Shown: positions 9,101 through 18,858 of the stretch, in pieces | Layout: each line of letters starts with the position of its first letter | Numbering within the stretch: the first letter of the stretch is position 1 | From: Rhodococcus aetherivorans | Lineage (GTDB): Bacteria > Actinomycetota > Actinomycetes > Mycobacteriales > Mycobacteriaceae | Assembly (NCBI RefSeq): GCF_011058165.1 | Contig: NZ_JAALEG010000016.1 | Coordinates: 23,994-87,993, forward strand | Direction of reading: 5' to 3' | Length of the DNA: 64,000 bases | Program-made: the position numbers and the translations under genes | Notes under the pieces: generated by a model | What the model was told of the DNA's origin: nothing | Seen by the model: only the letters and a program-made list of their open reading frames with translations | Databases searched by the model: none

Positions 9101-9927
9101 GTGTGGTCCTCCTCGGTGAAGGTCGCGGTCACCGAACCGAGTCCGGTGATGTCCGCGGTGACGGTGGAGCCGGGGTGGACGGGCGCCATCGGCCCGAGGG
9201 CCCCGGACAGGACGATCTGCCCGGCGCGGAGCGGTTCACCGAACCGGCGGGCGGTGTCGGCGAGCCACGCCAGGGCCCGCAGCGGGTCGCCCAGGCAGGC
9301 CGCGCCGTTCCCGGTGGACACCGCCGCGCCGTCGACACGCATCGCCATCTCGGTGTCGACCGGTTCGAACTCGTCGAGCCCGCGGCGCCGGGTGCCGAGG
9401 ACGAACAGCCCGGACGAGGCATTGTCGGCGACCGTGTCCCCGAAGGTGATGTCCCACCCTGCGATCCGGCTGTCGACGATCTCGAGGGCGGCGACGGCGT
9501 AGTCGACGCTGTCGCGGATGCGCCGGGCGTCGAGCGGGCCGTCGGCGAGGTCCTGCCCGAGCACGAAGGCGATCTCCGCCTCGACCTTCGGTTGCAGCAG
9601 GCGGTGGAAGGGCACGGGTTCGTCCTCGGTGTACTGCATGTCGTCGAACAGAACACCGAAGTCGGGCCGGTCCACGCCGAGTTGCCGCTGGACCGCCGGT
9701 GACGTGAGCCCGATCTTGCGACCGACCACACGAGCGCCGGCGGCCGTGCGTGCCGCGTTCAGTTTCGTCTGGACCGCGTAGGCGCGCTCGATATCGGAGC
9801 TGCCGATGAGGTCACGCACCGGCGGGCACGGTGAGTGGGTGCGCACCGCGTGGTCGATCCGGACGAAGGCCGCGTGTACAGCCGGATCGTCCGTCGCGGC
9901 GCCGCCGGCGGAGGGCGGAGCCGGCAT
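9097..9927 (-). CDS. 2-keto-4-pentenoate hydratase (MhpD/DmpE/HsaE family)
   Basis: 276 residues if started at the ATG at 9927, which follows AGGAA at ~9 nt; another ATG at 9954 would add 9 residues but has a poorer ribosome site. The motifs [27 protein letters not shown] and [13 protein letters not shown] are those of the fumarylacetoacetate-hydrolase-like hydratase family. It adds water to 2-hydroxypenta-2,4-dienoate to give 4-hydroxy-2-oxovalerate, the aldolase substrate. First gene of the three-gene catabolic unit and divergent from the IclR regulator gene, which is its likely controller. Confidence 0.9.
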   Translation of the reverse strand: MPAPPSAGGAATDDPAVHAAFVRIDHAVRTHSPCPPVRDLIGSSDIERAYAVQTKLNAARTAAGARVVGRKIGLTSPAVQRQLGVDRPDFGVLFDDMQYTEDEPVPFHRLLQPKVEAEIAFVLGQDLADGPLDARRIRDSVDYAVAALEIVDSRIAGWDITFGDTVADNASSGLFVLGTRRRGLDEFEPVDTEMAMRVDGAAVSTGNGAACLGDPLRALAWLADTARRFGEPLRAGQIVLSGALGPMAPVHPGSTVTADITGLGSVTATFTEEDHT

Positions 9928-10098
9928 GCGGTCGGTTCCTGGGGAGGGGGTCATGGCGGTCCCGGAAGGTCGAAGGGAATTGGTCTGCCCACTGTCGCCG
10001 GGCGAGCCGGCATCCGGCCAGGACAATGTTCGACTCAGTGGAACGTACAGTGGTGGGTGACCCGAATCGCCAGGTCACCGGACGAAAGGGTGAATGCG

Positions 10099-10881
10099 GT
10101 GCACACTCCCAGCGACGTGCAGATCGACCCGAACACCGTGCTCGGCAAGGTCGTCACCGTGCTGTATGCGTTCACCGTCGACGACCACGGGCTCAGCCTC
10201 GCGGAACTCGGCCGGCGCACCGGCATCCCCAAGGGCACCCTGCACCGGCTGGTCTCCGACCTCGTCAAGGTGCGCCTTCTCGACCGCACCCAGGCCGGCT
10301 ACCGGCTGAGCGGGCAACTGTTCGAACTCGGAATGCGGGCGTCCACCGAACGCAGCCTGATCGAGGTCGCAACCCCGTTCATGGAGGACCTGTACGAGCG
10401 GACGCACGAGACGGTGCACCTCGGCATCCTCGAGGGCACCGAAGTGGTCTACATCTCCAAGATCGGGGGACACCGGCAGGCCCGCTCCCCGTCCCGTCTC
10501 GGCGGCCGAATGCCGCTGCACTGCACGGCCATCGGAAAGGCCCTCCTCGCATACTCCGATCCGGAGATCCTCGAGAGGGTGCTCGCCGAGCCACTCGAAC
10601 GGCGCACCCCGAAGACGCTGTCCGGGCCCGGACTGCTGCGCGCACAGCTCGAACGCATCGTCGACGAGGGGGTCGCGTACGAACGCGAGGAATCCGCGAT
10701 GGGCATCACCTGCGTCGCGGCGCCGGTACTCGACCCGGACGACCGGCCGATCGCGGCCCTCAGCGTCACCGGTCCCGTGGCCCGCTTCCATCCCGAGCGG
10801 CACGCCACGTCGGTGCGCGCGGCCGCAGCCGGCGTCGCCGCCACCCTCGCGCGCCGCGCGCGGATGTCGGAGCCGGAATGA
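10099..10881 (+). CDS. IclR-family transcriptional regulator
   Basis: 260 residues from the GTG at 10099, preceded by AAAGGG at 8 nt; a GTG at 10090 is also possible, and the frame stays open to 9835. An N-terminal winged helix-turn-helix (about residues 10-70: LSLAELGRRTGIPKGTLHRL) is followed by an IclR effector domain with CTAIGKALLAY and ESAMGITCVAAPV. Divergent from the hydratase/dehydrogenase/aldolase operon, 171 bp apart, so it most likely controls that operon in response to an aromatic-derived acid. Activator or repressor cannot be told from sequence. Confidence 0.9.
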   Translation: MHTPSDVQIDPNTVLGKVVTVLYAFTVDDHGLSLAELGRRTGIPKGTLHRLVSDLVKVRLLDRTQAGYRLSGQLFELGMRASTERSLIEVATPFMEDLYERTHETVHLGILEGTEVVYISKIGGHRQARSPSRLGGRMPLHCTAIGKALLAYSDPEILERVLAEPLERRTPKTLSGPGLLRAQLERIVDEGVAYEREESAMGITCVAAPVLDPDDRPIAALSVTGPVARFHPERHATSVRAAAAGVAATLARRARMSEPE

Positions 10882-10999
10882 GACGGTGCCGCACCGTGCT
10901 CGGCGGCCGGCCCGGCAGTTCCGGCAGGGAACACCGGACCGTCGCGGAGGCGGACGAATCGGACAGCGCGTGGGGTGTTCGTCGTCTAGGCTGCCGCGC

Positions 11000-11959
11000 A
11001 TGACATCGATTCCGGTGAATGTGGACAACTTCGTTCGCGCGGAGACGGATCGGATGTTTCTCGACCTTCAGCGGGACGCCGGGGGCATCAATGTGCTCCG
11101 GCACAACCGGGAGCCCGCCTCGGTCGAGCAGCAGACGGTGATCCGGATGAACCGCGACACCCTGTACAGCCTCGCGATCGTCGACACCTCGGAGGGAGCG
11201 ACGCTCACCATCCCCGACGGCGGTCGGCGGTACATGTCCGTGATGGTGGTCGACCAGGACCACCATGTCGATCGGATCCTCCACGACCCGGGAGAGCACA
11301 GGTTCACGGCCGACGAGTTCCCGACACCGTACGTCGCCGTCGCGGTGCGGATCCTCGTCGATCCCTCCGATCCGGACGACGTCCGCACCGTGGCCTCGCT
11401 CCAGGACCGGTTCCGTCTCGAAGTCGGCTCGTCGACGCCGTTCGCGGCGCCCGACTACGACCGTGCGAGCCTCGACGCGACGCGGGAGGCGCTGCTGGCG
11501 CTGGCACGAGGACTGACCGGCTTCGATCGGATGTTCGGTGCCCGGAACACCGTCGACCCGGTCCGGCACCTGATCGGTACCGCCGCCGGCTGGGGCGGCC
11601 TTCCGACCGAGGAGGCCGTGTACATCGGCGTCGATCCGGGACTGCCGGTCGGAGAGTACGAGTTGACCGTCGGCGATGTGCCCGTCGACGGCTTCTGGTC
11701 CGTCTCGGTCTACAACGCCGAGGGCTTCTTCGAACCGAACGAGCGCCACGCCTACAGCATCAACAACCTCACAGGCGTTCCCAACGCCGACGGCTCGATC
11801 ACCGTCCGTTTCGGTGGGGGCGACGATGCGGACCGCGCCAATCACCTTCCCGTCACGGAGGGGTGGAACTATCTCGTTCGCCTGTATCGCCCGCGTGCGG
11901 AGGTCCTCGACGGACGCTGGGTGTTTCCCGCCCTCGCCTCGTCACCGAACGGGCGGTGA
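11000..11959 (+). CDS. DUF1254/DUF1214 domain protein
   Basis: 319 residues from the ATG at 11000. The N-terminal part (VNVDNFVRAETDRMF, then VIRMNRDTLYSLAIVD) is DUF1254-like and the C-terminal part (DGFWSVSVYNAEGFFEPN, NYLVRLYRPRAEVLDG) is DUF1214-like. The two domains form a beta-rich fold, and the NRDTLYS motif is strongly conserved. No signal peptide is visible, so this version is probably cytosolic. Function is unknown. A strong hairpin follows at 12006-12039. Confidence 0.85.
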   Translation: MTSIPVNVDNFVRAETDRMFLDLQRDAGGINVLRHNREPASVEQQTVIRMNRDTLYSLAIVDTSEGATLTIPDGGRRYMSVMVVDQDHHVDRILHDPGEHRFTADEFPTPYVAVAVRILVDPSDPDDVRTVASLQDRFRLEVGSSTPFAAPDYDRASLDATREALLALARGLTGFDRMFGARNTVDPVRHLIGTAAGWGGLPTEEAVYIGVDPGLPVGEYELTVGDVPVDGFWSVSVYNAEGFFEPNERHAYSINNLTGVPNADGSITVRFGGGDDADRANHLPVTEGWNYLVRLYRPRAEVLDGRWVFPALASSPNGR

Positions 11960-12005
11960 GCGTCGACGCCGGCCCGGCGTCGTCCCCGAGTTCGCGTTCA
12001 CCCGG

Positions 12006-12039
12006 CCGGGCCGCCCCGCGGATAAGCGGGGCGGCCCGG
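12006..12039. terminator. Strong bidirectional hairpin terminator
   Basis: A perfect 14-bp stem: CCGGGCCGCCCCGC (12006-12019), loop GGATAA (12020-12025), GCGGGGCGGCCCGG (12026-12039). It sits between two convergent genes ending at 11959 and 12058 and can serve both. No T-run follows. Confidence 0.75.
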
Positions 12040-12057
12040 TGCGTCCGAGAGCGCAGG

Positions 12058-13548
12058 TCACGCCCGCCTCGGGTGGTCCGTCTCCCACGGCGCCGGGATC
12101 GGGTAGTACCGCTCCAGGAACTGCGTGACCTTGGCCGTCCGCAGCTCGAGGTCGACCTCGGGCACGCTGCCGTCGTTGAGGCAGAAGAAGTCCATCTTCC
12201 GCGTCGCCAGCAGCGTGTCCAGCTCGCGCAGACCCGAATTCATCGTCGTGTCGACGTACCGCATGCGGGCCGTCGTCTGCTGCACCGCCCGGCCGGTCAT
12301 CAGCGCGTAGTAGTGGTAGAACGAGTTCGTCACCGAGATGTTCTCCGCGGCCCGGAACGTGCTCGCCGCCGTCGCGGCGAACTCCTCCGCGAACTCCCGC
12401 TCCATCTCCACCATGATGCTCTTGCGCAGGGGCACCGGCGTGTGTTCGAGGTGCCGGGTGATCGTCACCCCGAACCGGTCCTCGAGCAGCCGGCGATTCA
12501 CGCGTGCCGCGTTCTCGAAACCGCTGCGCTTCTTGTGGTTCCGGCCCAACCCGATCCGGGTGTCCGCCTCGATGAACTTCGTGACCCCGCCGGCGGAGAA
12601 GAACATCTGCGGATTCACCGCGCGGCCGAAGAACATGTCGTCGTTCGAGTACAGGAAGTGCTCGGACAGACCCGGGATGTGATGCAGCTGGCACTCGACG
12701 GCCTGCGAATTGTGGGTGGGCAGCACCGACGGGTCGGCGAAGAACTCCTCGCTGCGCACGAACGTGACCCGGCCGTCGTCGGCCAGCCAGTCCGGTCGCT
12801 CCGAGTCGGTTGCGACGAAGATCCGCCGGATCCACGGCGCATACATGTGTACGGAGCGCAGCGCGTACTTCAGCTCGTTGATCTGCCGGAAGCGCGCGGG
12901 GGAGTCGTCGCCCTCGCCCACCACGTAGTTCTGCATGCGCTTGGCGCGTTCGGCCTGCCACTCCTTCGACGAGCCGTCCACCCACGAGAACACCAGGTCG
13001 ATCTCGAACGGGACGTCCGACGGATGGGTCGCGAACATCCCCTCGATCGTCGGCCACGTCTGCCCGTAGCGCTCCACGGTGGTGCGGGTGATCTCCTCCC
13101 GCGGCACGCTGCGCCGGGTCAGAGCGTTCTCCTTCGGCAGGAGGATTTCGTCGTCGGTGTGCGACCACAGCTCGATCTGCACCCCGTTCGACGCCCCGTA
13201 CCGCAGCCCGCTGGTCAGCTCGACTCGCGGCCGGAACAGTCGGAACACCCGGTCCTTGGAACTGTGGGAAAGCCGGCCGTCGGCGACGAGCACCGGTCGG
13301 CGCCGCTTGGCGCCGACCGTCTTGGAGTAGAACGGTTCGTCGGTGCACGCGGCGACCAGTACGGCGCGCAGTTCCTTGCGGTCGGCCCAGTCCACCGCCA
13401 GCACCGGGCGCGCGCCGTCGCCGCGGACCAGCAGATAGTCGATGCCGGCGTCCTTGAGGACCCGGCGCACGAAGTGCAGATCCTCGAGCATCGCCTCGTG
13501 CGGCGTGGTCGTCGAGATGGGAATCGCATAGCGATCCCGGAACCACAC
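12058..13548 (-). CDS. Stealth-family capsular polysaccharide phosphotransferase
   Basis: 496 residues with all four conserved Stealth regions: CR1 around DYLLVRGDG, CR2 with IDLVFSWVDGSS and the following RFRQINELKYALRSVHMYAPW, CR3 with HHIPGLSEHFLYSNDDMFFG, and CR4 near the C-terminus. Family members (such as N-acetylglucosamine-1-phosphate transferases) move a hexose-1-phosphate onto a glycan, and in actinomycetes are linked to surface polysaccharide. The annotated start is the GTG at 13548 (VWFRDRYAIP). The frame stays open for ~57 codons further, and an AAAGGAG site lies near 13666-13672 with no ATG or GTG near it, so the true start is uncertain. Stands alone. Confidence 0.85.
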   Translation of the reverse strand: MWFRDRYAIPISTTTPHEAMLEDLHFVRRVLKDAGIDYLLVRGDGARPVLAVDWADRKELRAVLVAACTDEPFYSKTVGAKRRRPVLVADGRLSHSSKDRVFRLFRPRVELTSGLRYGASNGVQIELWSHTDDEILLPKENALTRRSVPREEITRTTVERYGQTWPTIEGMFATHPSDVPFEIDLVFSWVDGSSKEWQAERAKRMQNYVVGEGDDSPARFRQINELKYALRSVHMYAPWIRRIFVATDSERPDWLADDGRVTFVRSEEFFADPSVLPTHNSQAVECQLHHIPGLSEHFLYSNDDMFFGRAVNPQMFFSAGGVTKFIEADTRIGLGRNHKKRSGFENAARVNRRLLEDRFGVTITRHLEHTPVPLRKSIMVEMEREFAEEFAATAASTFRAAENISVTNSFYHYYALMTGRAVQQTTARMRYVDTTMNSGLRELDTLLATRKMDFFCLNDGSVPEVDLELRTAKVTQFLERYYPIPAPWETDHPRRA

Positions 13549-13823
13549 AATGTCCGGGTGACCGTGCAGCCGGGGCCGCTCGGACGCGAGCGGGGGAGCC
13601 TCCCCGACGCTGTGGGGCAGGGAGACGAGATGAACGGTGTGGGGGGCCGGCGTGTGCGTCGGAGTGCTCCTTTCCTGTGAAGGGATTTCCCGCGAAAGAT
13701 CCCGGGAACGAGAAGTTTGATTCTAGTTCACTATTGCAACTTCAGGCACATCGTGAAGGCGCAGGCGGGAAGACGACCCCGGAACCGGCGGCCCGGGCGG
13801 GGCGGCAGGCTCGACGCCCGCGT

Positions 13824-14960
13824 CTACAGCGCCTCGAGATGGGCGACGACGTACGGCCACGGGATCCGCTCCTGTTCGAGCCGCAGACCCTCGGTGCGCA
13901 CCACCGCGAGCGCGTCGCGTTCCGGTCCGGTCAGGTGTGCGGGCGTGTGCGGGGCGGGTGACGTCTCGGGCACGGCGAGGTCGCGCCACAGCTCGACGGT
14001 GCCGCGGTCCATGAGCAGGCTGCGCATGTGCGGGAGGCGGCCGCGGAGCCGGTCGAGGATCGCGAAACCGTGCGTGTCCAGGTCACCCCAGTACACGACG
14101 TCGGAGGCGGCGAGCCACGGCACGTCCGCCAGCTCGTGCACCGCGTAGCCGCCGCCGTGCACCGCCACCGTCGCCGGCAGCTCCGGCAGCGCGTGCAGGC
14201 CCTCCTTGTTCTCCAGGATCAGGGTGCGGGCCGGCTTCACCGGCAGTGCCGCCAGCTCGTCGAGCGACGTCGCGAAGATCCGGGGCGCCCCCGCCAGCAG
14301 CGCCCGGTCGCACACGGCCACCTCGCACATCCGCGGCAGCGACCGCACCCCCAGGTCACGATCGCCCCGCACGCCGTCGAGCAGCGTCTCGACCAGGCCG
14401 CGGTGCCGCGACACCCATTTGGTGTCGACGCCGGGCACCGGCAGCTGGCGGACGAACAGCCCCGACGACGGATGCTCGGCCAGCCAGCGCACCGCTGCGA
14501 CGAGCCGCGCGAAGTCCGGCTCGTCCAGCTCCAGCCAGCGGGCATGCGTCGCGGCGATCGCTGTCGCGAGCGTCGCGGTGCCGGGGCCGAGTCCGTCGAG
14601 CAGCCGCGCCTGCCGTTCGGTGAGGGTGCGCCACTCGGGTGCTCGTGCGGCCGCGGCGGCGATCTCGGTCGCGCCCGAAAGCAGCAGGCGCATCGGCACT
14701 TCCTGCGTGCCGAAGCTCGGCCAGCGCCGCGTCTCCCACTCGACCCGCCCGGCACCCGGGTAGCGGTGCCAGGCACGCACCCACGCGACGACGGCGTCGG
14801 GATCCTGCGCGACCCGCCGCTCGGACGGCGGATGCAGCCCGATCGACAGCGAATCCGATTCGGCCGCAGTGGGATCGGTGATCCATCGGGTGCGGCGGCT
14901 GCGGTAGGCAACCTGGGCCTTGCCGGCGACCGCGGACGGCGGCACGCACAGTGCGCTCAC
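13824..14960 (-). CDS. jetD: Wadjet nuclease subunit JetD
   Basis: 378 residues from the GTG at 14960, overlapping the jetC stop by 4 bp (GTGA). The N-terminal ~190 residues correspond to DUF3322; the C-terminal half is DUF2220, a TOPRIM-like nuclease domain related to topoisomerase VI subunit A. Candidate catalytic acids are the Glu of LILENKE (about residue 250) and the Asp pair of GDLDTHGF (292-299). In characterised Wadjet systems JetD cuts plasmid DNA that the JetABC SMC-like motor has reeled in completely. Last gene of the operon. Confidence 0.93.
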   Translation of the reverse strand: MSALCVPPSAVAGKAQVAYRSRRTRWITDPTAAESDSLSIGLHPPSERRVAQDPDAVVAWVRAWHRYPGAGRVEWETRRWPSFGTQEVPMRLLLSGATEIAAAAARAPEWRTLTERQARLLDGLGPGTATLATAIAATHARWLELDEPDFARLVAAVRWLAEHPSSGLFVRQLPVPGVDTKWVSRHRGLVETLLDGVRGDRDLGVRSLPRMCEVAVCDRALLAGAPRIFATSLDELAALPVKPARTLILENKEGLHALPELPATVAVHGGGYAVHELADVPWLAASDVVYWGDLDTHGFAILDRLRGRLPHMRSLLMDRGTVELWRDLAVPETSPAPHTPAHLTGPERDALAVVRTEGLRLEQERIPWPYVVAHLEAL

Positions 14961-17900
14961 GTGCCGTCCCCGCGGATCGGCAACAGTGCGATCTGCGAGT
15001 AGCGCTTGTCGCGGATGCTCACCGCGGCCACGCCGTCGATGTAGTCGTCGAGGGTCTGCAGCAGCTTGAGCGGGGTGGCGAGCACCATGTGGAACCCGAA
15101 CTGGGTGAACACGTCCAGCGCCCGTCGCGTGTACGCGGGGTCGGCGCGATCGAACGCCTCGTCGAGGATCACCGTGCCGTAGCGCGGCAGCTCCTCCCCG
15201 GCGGCGGCCAGCTGATAGCGCAGCGCCGCCGCGAGGCAGAAGAACACCAGCTTCTGCGCCTGTCCACCCGACAGGCCGGAGCTCGAGTCGTGATAGTTGG
15301 CGTCGTTGCCCTCCGGGTCGACCTCCACCCCGATGAATCCGACGTGCAGGCGGGTGTCGAGCACGAGGCGCTTCCACCGCAGGTCGGCGGGCTCGCCGGA
15401 GTCGAGCCGTTCGAGCACCGCCGCCATCTGTTCGAACCGCCGCTCCGCCGCGGCCCGGTCCTCCTCCTTCCACGCGCCGCTCGTGATCTGCAGCAGCTCC
15501 GCCAGGAACTCCGACGCGGCGGGGGAGCGCCGGTCCTTGACGTCGATGCGCAGGATCCGGTCGGTGTCGAACGGCGAGCGGCGCAGCGATTCGTTCACCG
15601 GCTCGATGCGCGAGCGGATCTCGCCCGGAGCCTTACGGATCGCGCGCGCCAGCTCCCCGATGTTGCGGTGCGACTGCTCGCGCAGCAGCCGGAAGAACTC
15701 GTCCTCGTAGGCGGGCAGGCCGTCGCTGCGCAGCCGGGCGAGCACCGCGAGCGCATCGTCGACGTACTCGGCCTCGGAGCGCATCTCGGCGCGCCGCGCC
15801 TCCCACTCGGCGAGGTAGCCGGTGAGGATGGCGGTGATGCGGCGCTCGGCGTCCGCGGTGTCGTGCTGCGCGGACCGCATCTCCTCGTTGATCGCGCGAC
15901 CCACCGTGCTCAGGGCCCGGTCGATGTTGTCGACGGTGACGCGGCGGACCGCCGCGGCGAACCGGGTGCGGATGCGCGCGGCGATCGGGTCGGGCACCGC
16001 CGTGCCGGCGTGGGCCTGCGCCTCGTCGAGCCGCGCCTGCACCCGGGTCAGCTCGTCCCGGTGCTGTTCGAGCTTGGCCAGCGCCGCGGTGTGCGCCTGC
16101 CGGGCGGCGCGTTCCTCGCTCTCGGCGCGAGCCAGATCCGCGGTGAGCGTGGCGTATTCGGTGTTGCCCTGCATCCACTCGCGCAGCCGTTCCTCGATCG
16201 CGTCCACCGCGTTTTCCGCCGCCGCGACGTCGACGTCGGACCACGCGGACTCGCGGATCACCGCGGCGGCCTGCCGGCGCTGCTGGATCGCGGACTCGGC
16301 GCGTTCGAGCGCCTCCTGCCGCCGTTGCAGCGCGTCGACGTCGGTCTCGGCGTCGCCGATGCGCCGGCGCAGGTCGGCGAGCTTGGCCTCGTTGTCGAAG
16401 CCGAGGACCCAGCGGCTGCGGTCGTCGATGCGCCGCCGGTCGTCCTTCTCGTGCCGGTCGCCACCGTGCTTGACCTGACCGGCCCGGGTCACGCCCCGCG
16501 GGACGCGGCGCAGGTCGTCGGCGGTGTCGACGCACGTGTAGTCGAAGCGGTCCGCCAGGTGGTGCTGCAGCCACGCGGCGAGCGGGCCGGGACGCACCTC
16601 GAGCTTGCGGACGAGCGAGCCGTCGGCGGTGGTGGGTGCGTCCGGCGCGCCGACGCCCGTGCGGACCCGCCGGTACACGAGGCGGGCACCGAGATGGTGT
16701 GCGTCGACGGCGGCGGCCACCCGCGGATACAGCTCGTCGGGCACCAGCAGGGTGCGCCCGAACCCGGCCAGGACACGCTCGATCGGACCCGTCCACTCGG
16801 CGTGCTCGGCGCGCACCGCGATCAGCTCGCCCGCGAAGTGCAGGGCGTCCTCACCGAGTCCGGCCGCCGAGCACACCAGTTCCCGGGCGCGCAGCAGGTC
16901 GGGATCGAGGTTCGAGCGGCGCCGGGCCAGGACCTCCCGGTCGGCGATCAGTTCGCGGATCGTCTTCCGGCGTTCGGCGAGCGCACCGGCCACCTCGTAC
17001 AGTTCGGCCCTGCGCGTGTCGGCGGTCGCGTCGAGCTCGCGTAGTTCCCTCTCGAGCTGGGCCTGTAGATGCGCGAAGTCGTCCGCGGTGGCCGGTGTCT
17101 CCGCCTCCCAGTGCGCGAGGGCAATGTCGAACCGTTTGCGTTGCTGGGTGATTCGTTCGAGTGCGGTCTCGGCGGTCTCCTTGTGCACGCGGAGGGTCGC
17201 GAGCCGGCCGTCGCCGGCGCTCTCGGCGCGCACTCGCAGATCGAGGGTGCGTTCGCCGGCGCGGTCGGCCTCGTCGGCGGTCTTGTCCGCGGCGGCCTGC
17301 AGCAGACCCGTTTGCGCTCGTGTCTCGTCGAGCCTGTCGCTGAGCAGGTCCACCGTCATCCGGGTGTGCACCGCGTCGAGGTGGTCGGTCTCGTCCTGCA
17401 GGTCGCGCTGTGACTGCAGGCCGCTGCGACGGGTGTCGGCCAGCGCGACGAGCGGCTCGAGCGTCTCGACCTGACGACGGGCGTCGACGACGACGCGATG
17501 CGCCTCGCGCAGCTCGCGGAACTGCGTGGTGGCCCGCTCGGCCATCGCGAACGTCGGCGGCTCGTCGAGCATGTAGTCGCGCAACAGCTGGTCGAGGCTG
17601 TTCAGGCTCTTCGCGGACAGCGTGCGGTGCAGCAGCCGCTGCGCGGCCTCCGACGAGATGCCGAGCTTGGACCGGAACGCGCGGGCGAACGGCGCGTAGC
17701 TGGGGTTCACGACCGCATCAGGCCAGCGCTTGCGGATGCCCCGGGTGTCGATTCCCCGCGTGACGAACGGTTCGAGGTCGGTCAGCTCCACGTCGGTGTC
17801 GAGGAGCAGGTGCAGGTGCGAGATCTCGTTGTTGGCGTTGGCGCCCCGGCGCAGGTGCATGAGCTTGACCAGGGTCACCGGGGCCGTGCCGTCGGCGGCG

Positions 17901-18256
17901 TTGTACGTCAGTGCGACCGCGCTCCACGTGGCGCCGGTGCGCAGATACGAGGCGGTGAGCGCGTCGGTGTCGGCGTCGGCCTCGCGCCGCCACGCGCCAC
18001 GGATGTAGCTGACGAAGTTGCGGCCCGACCCGGCCGCCGACTCCTGCGCGGCCGCGTTGAACCGCACGCTGCCGCCCGGCATGAGCACCGTCGAGATCGC
18101 ATCGATGAGCGTCGACTTGCCCGAGCCGGACGCGCCCGTGATGAGAAAACCCTTGCGGGCCACGGGAATGTCGTGATGCCCGTGCAGGGTGCCCCAGTTG
18201 ACCACCTGCACCCGCGCAAGCCGGAACTGGCCGGGGTGGATGGGGGCGGCGCTCAC
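14957..18256 (-). CDS. jetC: Wadjet SMC-like ATPase JetC
   Basis: 1099 residues from the GTG at 18256 (VSAAPIHPGQF), a start fixed by the GTGA overlap with the jetB stop. Walker A GASGSGKST is at 41-49. Long Arg/Glu/Ala-rich coiled coils fill roughly 280-480 and 620-900, with a hinge-like globular part between them. The ABC signature SGLSGGQAQ (about 993-1001) and Walker B GTVILDEAFD (about 1027-1036) are intact. The protein is the MukB-like motor of Wadjet, which with JetA and JetB extrudes DNA loops and recognises small circular DNA. Family length and order are normal. Confidence 0.95.
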   Translation of the reverse strand: MSAAPIHPGQFRLARVQVVNWGTLHGHHDIPVARKGFLITGASGSGKSTLIDAISTVLMPGGSVRFNAAAQESAAGSGRNFVSYIRGAWRREADADTDALTASYLRTGATWSAVALTYNAADGTAPVTLVKLMHLRRGANANNEISHLHLLLDTDVELTDLEPFVTRGIDTRGIRKRWPDAVVNPSYAPFARAFRSKLGISSEAAQRLLHRTLSAKSLNSLDQLLRDYMLDEPPTFAMAERATTQFRELREAHRVVVDARRQVETLEPLVALADTRRSGLQSQRDLQDETDHLDAVHTRMTVDLLSDRLDETRAQTGLLQAAADKTADEADRAGERTLDLRVRAESAGDGRLATLRVHKETAETALERITQQRKRFDIALAHWEAETPATADDFAHLQAQLERELRELDATADTRRAELYEVAGALAERRKTIRELIADREVLARRRSNLDPDLLRARELVCSAAGLGEDALHFAGELIAVRAEHAEWTGPIERVLAGFGRTLLVPDELYPRVAAAVDAHHLGARLVYRRVRTGVGAPDAPTTADGSLVRKLEVRPGPLAAWLQHHLADRFDYTCVDTADDLRRVPRGVTRAGQVKHGGDRHEKDDRRRIDDRSRWVLGFDNEAKLADLRRRIGDAETDVDALQRRQEALERAESAIQQRRQAAAVIRESAWSDVDVAAAENAVDAIEERLREWMQGNTEYATLTADLARAESEERAARQAHTAALAKLEQHRDELTRVQARLDEAQAHAGTAVPDPIAARIRTRFAAAVRRVTVDNIDRALSTVGRAINEEMRSAQHDTADAERRITAILTGYLAEWEARRAEMRSEAEYVDDALAVLARLRSDGLPAYEDEFFRLLREQSHRNIGELARAIRKAPGEIRSRIEPVNESLRRSPFDTDRILRIDVKDRRSPAASEFLAELLQITSGAWKEEDRAAAERRFEQMAAVLERLDSGEPADLRWKRLVLDTRLHVGFIGVEVDPEGNDANYHDSSSGLSGGQAQKLVFFCLAAALRYQLAAAGEELPRYGTVILDEAFDRADPAYTRRALDVFTQFGFHMVLATPLKLLQTLDDYIDGVAAVSIRDKRYSQIALLPIRGDGT

Positions 18257-18858
18257 GGCGCGTCCTCCTCGACGATGCGCCGGAACTCGGCCTCGACGGC
18301 GGCGACCTGATCGGCGTCGAACAACTGCCGCAACACCGGGGAGACCTCCATCCGGCCTTCCGTGGACGTCGCCGCCAGCAGCGTGTACTTCTTCAGCTTC
18401 TCCCACGACGCGTTGACCCGTTTGCGGAAGCCGGCCGGATCGGTGCTCGTCGCCGCGCGGTACATCTCCAGCTGCCCGGCCACCTCGTCGAAGTCGACGA
18501 TCACCCGCTCGCCCGGCTGGGCGCGCAGCAGCCGGTGCCGCAACGCCAGCAGCATCACGGTGTCCATGAACGTGAGCCGCTCGGTGCGCAGCACCGTCGG
18601 GGCCTTGTGGTCGCCCGTGTCGGCGGGGCGGGTGAACGCGAGCTGATCGTCCTCGTCGACGACGAGATCGAGAAACACGTCCGCGAGCCGGGACCGCAGC
18701 ACCCGCTCGTCGCGGATCACCGTCCGCCACACCTCCGGGTGCTTGTCGGCGGTGACGAGCGGTCCCTTGAGCAGCTGCACCAGCGCGCGGCGGGTGTCGA
18801 GGTCGAGTTCGCCGGTGTCGCCCGGATACAGCCCGGTGCGTGTGGTCGATTCGGTCAT
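18253..18858 (-). CDS. jetB: Wadjet accessory subunit JetB (DUF4194)
   Basis: 201 residues from the ATG at 18858, which overlaps the jetA stop (ATGA). The core LDLDTRRALVQLLKGPLVTA, then LRSRLADVFLDLVVDEDDQLAF and RLTFMDTVMLLALRHRLLRA, matches DUF4194 winged-helix proteins analogous to MukE. It bridges the JetA kleisin and the JetC heads in the loop-extrusion complex. Overlaps on both sides are 4 bp, which suggests coupled translation and fixed stoichiometry. Confidence 0.92.
   Translation of the reverse strand: MTESTTRTGLYPGDTGELDLDTRRALVQLLKGPLVTADKHPEVWRTVIRDERVLRSRLADVFLDLVVDEDDQLAFTRPADTGDHKAPTVLRTERLTFMDTVMLLALRHRLLRAQPGERVIVDFDEVAGQLEMYRAATSTDPAGFRKRVNASWEKLKKYTLLAATSTEGRMEVSPVLRQLFDADQVAAVEAEFRRIVEEDAP

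Noticed and set aside
14951..17044. Long + strand open frame antisense to jetC, with other kilobase-long antisense frames (for example 1005-2729, 30486-32147, 43069-45165)
   Set aside because: Arg/Gly/Ala/Pro-rich shadow translations caused by high third-position GC in the real gene on the other strand; no motifs or ribosome sites.
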